A stretch of 64,000 nt of DNA from Lapidilactobacillus concavus DSM 17758. Its GTDB lineage: Bacteria > Bacillota > Bacilli > Lactobacillales > Lactobacillaceae. The stretch spans positions 18,362-82,361 of the forward strand of contig NZ_AZFX01000080.1 in the NCBI RefSeq assembly GCF_001435835.1, written 5' to 3'. Position 1 is the stretch's first letter; each line of letters opens with the position of its first letter. The translations under genes and the position numbers were made by a program. Of the stretch, positions 57,933 through 64,000 are shown piece after piece. The notes under the pieces were generated by a model. That model was not told the DNA's origin. It worked only from the letters and a program-made list of their open reading frames with translations, and did not search any database.

Positions 57933-60098
57933 ATGAAAAATAACCGAAATCGACTGTTAAATAGTGGTTTATTTTATATCATTGTCTTTGTTGCTATTGT
58001 CGGTGGTATTAGTTTCTTCTTCAATCGCGGGAATAGCGGTTCAACACAAAACTTGAGCATGTCTCAATTTGTGAGTGAATTGAAAGCCAACAAGGTTAAG
58101 GAGTTTAGCTTGCAACCTTCTAATGGGGTTTACCAGATCACTGGTGAGTATAAGAAGCCTCAGAAGAAAGCATCAACTTCTAATACGCTTGGTCTGATGG
58201 GTGGCACATCATCCGTTGAAGTAACTGGTTTTACGACGTCGTTACTTCCTAATGATGCGTCATTGTCTCAGATTACAAAGATTGCGCAAAGCAATGATGT
58301 TAAAGTAAATGCACGGCAGGAATCACAGTCAGGTATATGGATCAGCTTGTTAACCATGCTGTTGCCAACTGTTTTATTGTTTGTCTTCTTCTACTTTATG
58401 ATGAATCAATCAGGACAAGGCGGCGGTGGCAACGGTCGTGGCGTGATGAACTTTGGTAAGAGTCATTCTAAGCCGGAGGATCCTAAGAAGAACAGTGTTC
58501 GTTTCTCCGACGTTGCTGGTGCAGAAGAAGAGAAACAAGAATTAGTCGAAGTTGTCGAATTCTTGAAGAATCCTAAGAAATTCAATGCTTTAGGCGCACG
58601 TATACCAAAGGGTGTCCTTCTTGAGGGCCCTCCAGGTACAGGTAAAACTTTACTTGCACGAGCAGTTGCAGGTGAGGCCGGCGTTCCTTTCTTCTCGATC
58701 TCTGGTTCTGATTTCGTCGAAATGTTTGTCGGTGTCGGTGCTTCTCGTGTTCGTGATTTATTCGAGAACGCAAAGAAGAATGCGCCTGCTATCATTTTCA
58801 TTGATGAAATTGATGCCGTTGGTCGTCAACGTGGAACTGGCATGGGTGGCGGTCACGATGAACGTGAGCAAACCCTGAACCAATTGCTGGTTGAAATGGA
58901 CGGTTTCCAAGGTAACGAAGGCGTTATTGTGGTGGCTGCAACGAACCGTTCTGACGTTCTGGATCCTGCCTTACTTCGTCCTGGTCGTTTCGACCGCAAG
59001 ATCTTAGTTGGTCATCCGGATGTTAAGGTCCGTGAAGCTATCTTGAAGGTTCATGCCAAGAACAAGCCGTTCGCGGATGATGTTGATCTCAAAGTCGTTG
59101 CACAACAGACCCCTGGATTTGTGGGTGCAGATTTGGAAAACTTACTGAATGAAGCGGCATTAGTGGCTGCACGTCGTAACAAGACAGAAATCGACGCAAA
59201 AGATATTGATGAGGCAGAAGATCGTGTGATTGCCGGCCCTGCCAAGAGGGATCGCGTCATCAATCCTAAGGAACGTCATACCGTTGCCTACCATGAGGCG
59301 GGTCATGCGTTGATTGGATTAGTTTTAAGTGATTCGCGTGTCGTTCGCAAAGTAACGATTGTACCACGTGGACGCGCTGGCGGTTATGCCATCATGTTGC
59401 CTCGTGATGATCAGTTCTTGTTGACTAAGAAAGAAATGACTGAACAGATTATTGGGTTAATGGGTGGTCGAACCGCTGAAGAAATTATCTTTGGTGTTGA
59501 ATCATCTGGTGCATCTAATGACTTTGAACAAGCCACTCAGATTGCGCGTAGTATGGTAACCCAATATGGGATGTCTGAACGCCTAGGGACGGTGACACTT
59601 GAAAGTGAGTCACAACCATTCTTAGGTGCGTCATATGGGCAACAACCGCCATATTCTCAAGCAACAGCAGCTGCAATCGATGACGAAGTCCGTCGAATCA
59701 TCGACGAAGCTCACCAACGTGCCACAGAAATTATTGAGGCTCATCGTGAGCAACATAAGTTGATTGCTGAAGCCTTACTGAAGTATGAGACACTGGATGA
59801 GAAGGAAATCTTAAGCCTCTACAATGATGGCAAAATGCCAGAACGTAAAGACGATGAATTTCCAAGTGAGCATGCGGCAACTTTCGAAGAAGCTAAACGC
59901 GCCTTAGAACAAAAAGATGCGGAGCAGCAAAATGATGTTTCAGAGAATCAATCAACTTCAGATGATGAGTCAAAAGTTGATTCAACTCAAGCTGAAAACA
60001 AGTCAGATGAATCGCAAGACGATTCATCTGCACTAAAAGCAGATGAGACTCAGCCGACTGATTCAGAAGAATCACATCAAGATGATTCGCAGGATTAG
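57933..60098 (+). CDS. ftsH: ATP-dependent zinc metalloprotease FtsH
   Basis: 721 residues; a membrane-bound hexameric protease that removes damaged and regulatory proteins. Two helices (residues ~8-28 and ~130-153) flank an extracellular domain. AAA+ Walker [17 protein letters not shown] near 234, FIDEIDAVG near 290, [23 protein letters not shown] near 338, and zinc site HEAGHAL near 455. The last ~80 residues are an acidic Ser/Asp/Glu/Gln tail longer than in many homologues. The ATG follows AGGAGG. A CtsR box controls the promoter. Confidence 0.98.
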   Translation: MKNNRNRLLNSGLFYIIVFVAIVGGISFFFNRGNSGSTQNLSMSQFVSELKANKVKEFSLQPSNGVYQITGEYKKPQKKASTSNTLGLMGGTSSVEVTGFTTSLLPNDASLSQITKIAQSNDVKVNARQESQSGIWISLLTMLLPTVLLFVFFYFMMNQSGQGGGGNGRGVMNFGKSHSKPEDPKKNSVRFSDVAGAEEEKQELVEVVEFLKNPKKFNALGARIPKGVLLEGPPGTGKTLLARAVAGEAGVPFFSISGSDFVEMFVGVGASRVRDLFENAKKNAPAIIFIDEIDAVGRQRGTGMGGGHDEREQTLNQLLVEMDGFQGNEGVIVVAATNRSDVLDPALLRPGRFDRKILVGHPDVKVREAILKVHAKNKPFADDVDLKVVAQQTPGFVGADLENLLNEAALVAARRNKTEIDAKDIDEAEDRVIAGPAKRDRVINPKERHTVAYHEAGHALIGLVLSDSRVVRKVTIVPRGRAGGYAIMLPRDDQFLLTKKEMTEQIIGLMGGRTAEEIIFGVESSGASNDFEQATQIARSMVTQYGMSERLGTVTLESESQPFLGASYGQQPPYSQATAAAIDDEVRRIIDEAHQRATEIIEAHREQHKLIAEALLKYETLDEKEILSLYNDGKMPERKDDEFPSEHAATFEEAKRALEQKDAEQQNDVSENQSTSDDESKVDSTQAENKSDESQDDSSALKADETQPTDSEESHQDDSQD

Positions 60099-60115
60099 CT
60101 AACTAGCTCGATGTC

Positions 60116-60140
60116 AAAAAGCACACATTGTGTGCTTTTT
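60116..60140. terminator. ftsH terminator
   Basis: AAAAAGCACACA pairs with TGTGTGCTTTTT around a single T. Confidence 0.9.
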
Positions 60141-60289
60141 GTTTGCTCAAGATTTGTGTGAGATGGGTAAGTGGATTGATTTTTAAAAAGTAAACGCATT
60201 ATCAAAGTAAACATTATTCTAGTCTGGCGATTTATGTTACATTGGACTATGATTAGTTTTATTGAATTTGTTGAGTGAGGAGAATTCAC

Positions 60290-61171
60290 TTGGAAGATTA
60301 TTTAGTTCGAGCAGTGACCGAAGATAGTGCTTTCCGCATGTTAGCGGTCAATGGCTCAAAAATTGTACAAACTGCGCAGCAAGCTCATGATACTTGGCCG
60401 GCCTCGTCAGCGGCGCTTGGGCGGACGTTGATTGGCACCTTACTGTTAAGTAGTGCACTTTTGAAAGACGACGAAAAGTTAACATTACGTCTTCTAGGGG
60501 ATGGTCCGGTTGGCGGTATTGTCGCCGATGGAAATGTGCAAGGAGAGGTCAAAGGTTACATCCAAAATCCGCATGTTAATTTACCTTTGAATGTCCTCGG
60601 AAAGATTGATGTGCGTCGTGCAGTGGGGACGAATGGTATGGTCAGTGTGACCAAAGATCTGGGCTTGAAACAACCCTTCACAGGGCAAGTTCCGATTACG
60701 TCAGGGGAAATTGCTGAAGACTTGACCTATTACTTAGCTAAGTCAGAACAGATTCCATCTGCAATGGGATTATCAGTTTTTGTGAACCAAGATAATTCAA
60801 TTGATGTTGCGGGCGGCTTCCTGATTCAAACTCTGCCTGATGCAACCGATGATCAATTAACACGACTCGAAGAACGCTTAAAAGAGCTGCCTTTGGTCTC
60901 AAATTTATTGCGTGAAGGGCAGACGCCGGAACAAATTTTACAAACTATTTTTGGCGATGAACCGATTAAGTTTTTAGGACAGTCACCGGTCGCTTTCAAG
61001 TGTGATTGTTCCAAGGAAAGATTCAGCAAGGCATTGGCAACCTTGCCCCAGCATGAATTGCAAGCGATGATCGATGAGGGCCATGAAATCGATACAGCTT
61101 GTAAATTCTGTAATACGCACTATCAATTTAGTGTGGCAGACTTACAAAAACTGATGAAATCTGCGAACTAA
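60290..61171 (+). CDS. hslO: Redox-regulated chaperone Hsp33
   Basis: 293 residues; a holdase chaperone switched on by oxidation. The C-terminal zinc Cys are intact: CDC near residue 239 and CKFC near 272. The N-terminal EDYLVRAVTED and GDGPVGGIVADG motifs are typical. The start is TTG at 60290, 7 bases after GAGGAG; a GTG at 60275 in the same frame overlaps that site. Follows ftsH as in Bacillus. Confidence 0.95.
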   Translation: MEDYLVRAVTEDSAFRMLAVNGSKIVQTAQQAHDTWPASSAALGRTLIGTLLLSSALLKDDEKLTLRLLGDGPVGGIVADGNVQGEVKGYIQNPHVNLPLNVLGKIDVRRAVGTNGMVSVTKDLGLKQPFTGQVPITSGEIAEDLTYYLAKSEQIPSAMGLSVFVNQDNSIDVAGGFLIQTLPDATDDQLTRLEERLKELPLVSNLLREGQTPEQILQTIFGDEPIKFLGQSPVAFKCDCSKERFSKALATLPQHELQAMIDEGHEIDTACKFCNTHYQFSVADLQKLMKSAN

Positions 61172-61233
61172 GTTGCATCACGCAGGTTATTTTTGCTAAG
61201 ATTAAGCGATTGATAAATAGGAGCGATGAAGTA

Positions 61234-62247
61234 GTGGAATGGCAAATAGGTAATGTGACGATCCCAAATCAAGTCGTTGTTGCACCAATGGCGGGGATTA
61301 CAAATTCAGCATTTCGAATGGTTGCTAAGGAGTTCGGCGCCGGATTAGTGGTGTGCGAAATGATCAGTGATCGTGGCATTATGCATCATAATCAAAAAAC
61401 GTTAGATATGATGTTCGTTGATCCTCAGGAACATCCTATTAGTATCCAAATTTTTGGTGGTACCAAAGAAACTCTGGTCAATGCTGCGAAGTTTGTCGAT
61501 CAACACACTAAAGCAGATATCATTGATATCAATATGGGTTGCCCCGTCAACAAAGTGGTTAAGACGGACGCAGGTGCGAAATGGTTGCTTGATCCTAACA
61601 AAGTTTACGAAATGGTTTCGGCAGTGGTTGCCGCCGTTGAAAAACCAGTCACGGTTAAAATGAGAACTGGCTGGGATGAAGACCACATCTACGCTGTTGA
61701 GAATGCTAAAGCCGCTCAGCGTGCTGGCGCATCAGCCTTAGCCATGCATGGGCGAACACGGAAACAAATGTATACTGGACATGCAGACTGGAATATTCTG
61801 AAAGAAGTTCGGCAGGTATTGACGATTCCTTTCATGGGAAATGGGGATGTCCGTTCGCCTCAAGACGCGAAACGGATGTTGACCGAAGTGGGTGCAGATG
61901 CTGTCATGATTGGCCGCGCTGTTTTAGGCAATCCCTGGATCTTAAAATCCGTTAATCGTTATATTGATACAAGCAAACTCATCGAAGAACCGACACCGCG
62001 TGAAAAGATTCAAACGGCTGAAGAACAACTTCAACGTTTGATCGACTTAAAGGGCGAACGTATTGCTGTACCTGAGTTTCGTCAGCAAGCCGCGTATTAT
62101 CTGAAAGGGATTCCTCGTGCAGCCCGTACAAAGGCCGCAGTGAATGAGGTCTTCACTCAGAAAGAAGTGACACAAATCCTAGATGATTTTGTGGACGCCT
62201 ATGAATCGAGAACTAATACTGGTATACAGTCAAGTCATATCGCATAA
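61234..62247 (+). CDS. dus: tRNA-dihydrouridine synthase
   Basis: 337 residues; an FMN enzyme that reduces uridines in tRNA. Motifs VVAPMAGITNSAFR near residue 15, catalytic Cys in NMGCPVNKV near 96, VKMRTGWD near 138, MHGRTRKQMYTG near 168 and GNGDVRSPQDA near 200. The start is GTG at 61234, 10 bases after GGAG, giving the family start EWQIGNVTIPNQ; an upstream ATA-type extension is not supported. Cotranscribed with lysS, 15 bases on. Confidence 0.93.
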   Translation: MEWQIGNVTIPNQVVVAPMAGITNSAFRMVAKEFGAGLVVCEMISDRGIMHHNQKTLDMMFVDPQEHPISIQIFGGTKETLVNAAKFVDQHTKADIIDINMGCPVNKVVKTDAGAKWLLDPNKVYEMVSAVVAAVEKPVTVKMRTGWDEDHIYAVENAKAAQRAGASALAMHGRTRKQMYTGHADWNILKEVRQVLTIPFMGNGDVRSPQDAKRMLTEVGADAVMIGRAVLGNPWILKSVNRYIDTSKLIEEPTPREKIQTAEEQLQRLIDLKGERIAVPEFRQQAAYYLKGIPRAARTKAAVNEVFTQKEVTQILDDFVDAYESRTNTGIQSSHIA

Positions 62248-63780
<1,533 letters not shown>

Positions 63781-63790
63781 TTAATTTTTA

Positions 63791-63823
63791 GACTAAGCAT
63801 AACAACATGCTTAGTCTTTTTTT
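63791..63823 (+). terminator. lysS terminator
   Basis: GACTAAGCAT pairs with ATGCTTAGTC over six bases, followed by seven Ts. Confidence 0.92.
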
Positions 63824-63888
63824 GCCTCTTTTAAGTGCATTAAAACGCGGTTTGAGGAGTCAATTAGTCAATAATTTGTAATTTCTTA

Positions 63889-63917
63889 TTGACGTTGTAA
63901 ACTCAAGTTGGTAAGAT
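63889..63917 (+). promoter_or_regulatory. Strong promoter, probably of an rRNA operon
   Basis: TTGACG at 63889-63894 and TAAGAT at 63912-63917, 17 bases apart, read out of the window. The leader has a GTTGTT/AACAAC hairpin near 63920-63940 and no start codon with a ribosome binding site. Together with lysS upstream this suggests the leader of a 16S-23S-5S operon. Confidence 0.6.
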
Positions 63918-64000
63918 AGTTGTTGTTGCAAAAACAACTACTATTTCGATAAGTTGAATGTACATGAAGTTGAAATCTTCAATGACAAACAACTGAAAAA

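Overview
The window is chromosomal DNA from a low-GC Gram-positive lactic acid bacterium, almost certainly a member of the Lactobacillaceae. The evidence is the gene content and order: pth-mfd-rqcP-divIC-S1 protein-tilS-hpt-ftsH-hslO-dus-lysS followed by an rRNA-type promoter, murA2-rpmE2, ddl-murF-cshA-acpS-alr-mazEF and glmU-prs. Supporting signs are L-lactate dehydrogenase, a tryptophan T-box, cre and CtsR sites, and strong AGGAGG ribosome binding sites that often pair with TTG or GTG starts. I cannot fix the species. There is no prophage, insertion sequence, CRISPR array, tRNA or rRNA gene inside the window, although a ribosomal operon probably begins just past the right edge.

Layout. 1-2806: the end of msrB and a HelD-type RNA polymerase recycling ATPase. 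2929-9465 (minus strand): an accessory block with two ABC exporter half-transporters, an AgrC-like sensor kinase interrupted by an in-frame TGA, a LytTR response regulator, and a CPBP-fold membrane protein without its catalytic residues. It looks like a peptide-sensing, export and immunity module that may be decaying. 9677-11009: trpS under a T-box. 11009-11566: an intergenic stretch with two related hairpin repeats. 11579-18679: dps, a MATE pump, an aldo/keto reductase, a PEBP-like protein, a HExxH protein-SIR2-chorismate mutase operon and an EamA transporter. 18923-20062: an orphan MsmK-type sugar ATPase with a cre site and a perfect 16-bp inverted repeat upstream. 20241-32728: housekeeping genes including metG-tatD-rnmV-rsmA, veg, purR, glmU-prs, mscL, an HD phosphohydrolase, a DUF1934 gene that seems to start at CTG, and rpoE. 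32909-33049: a 46-aa membrane protein gene. 33251-45446: pyrG with a reiterative-transcription attenuator, murA, rpmE2, an MFS pump, ddl, murF, cshA, acpS, alr and mazEF. 45613-49751: a CBS protein, an O-methyltransferase, an L,D-transpeptidase and ldh. 50148-63780: the conserved pth-to-lysS region.

How the genes work together. The cell-wall genes suggest intrinsic drug resistance: MurA has Asp in place of the fosfomycin-target Cys, and Ddl has the Phe261 typical of D-Ala-D-Lac ligases (vancomycin resistance). Regulation can be read directly in several places: a tRNA-Trp T-box (trpS), CTP-sensed attenuation (pyrG), a CtsR box (ftsH) and CcpA cre sites (ldh, msmK). I found no convincing wholly new multi-gene system. 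The best leads are the interrupted sensor cluster, the HExxH-SIR2-chorismate mutase operon, the CTG start, the 46-aa protein and the paired hairpin repeats.
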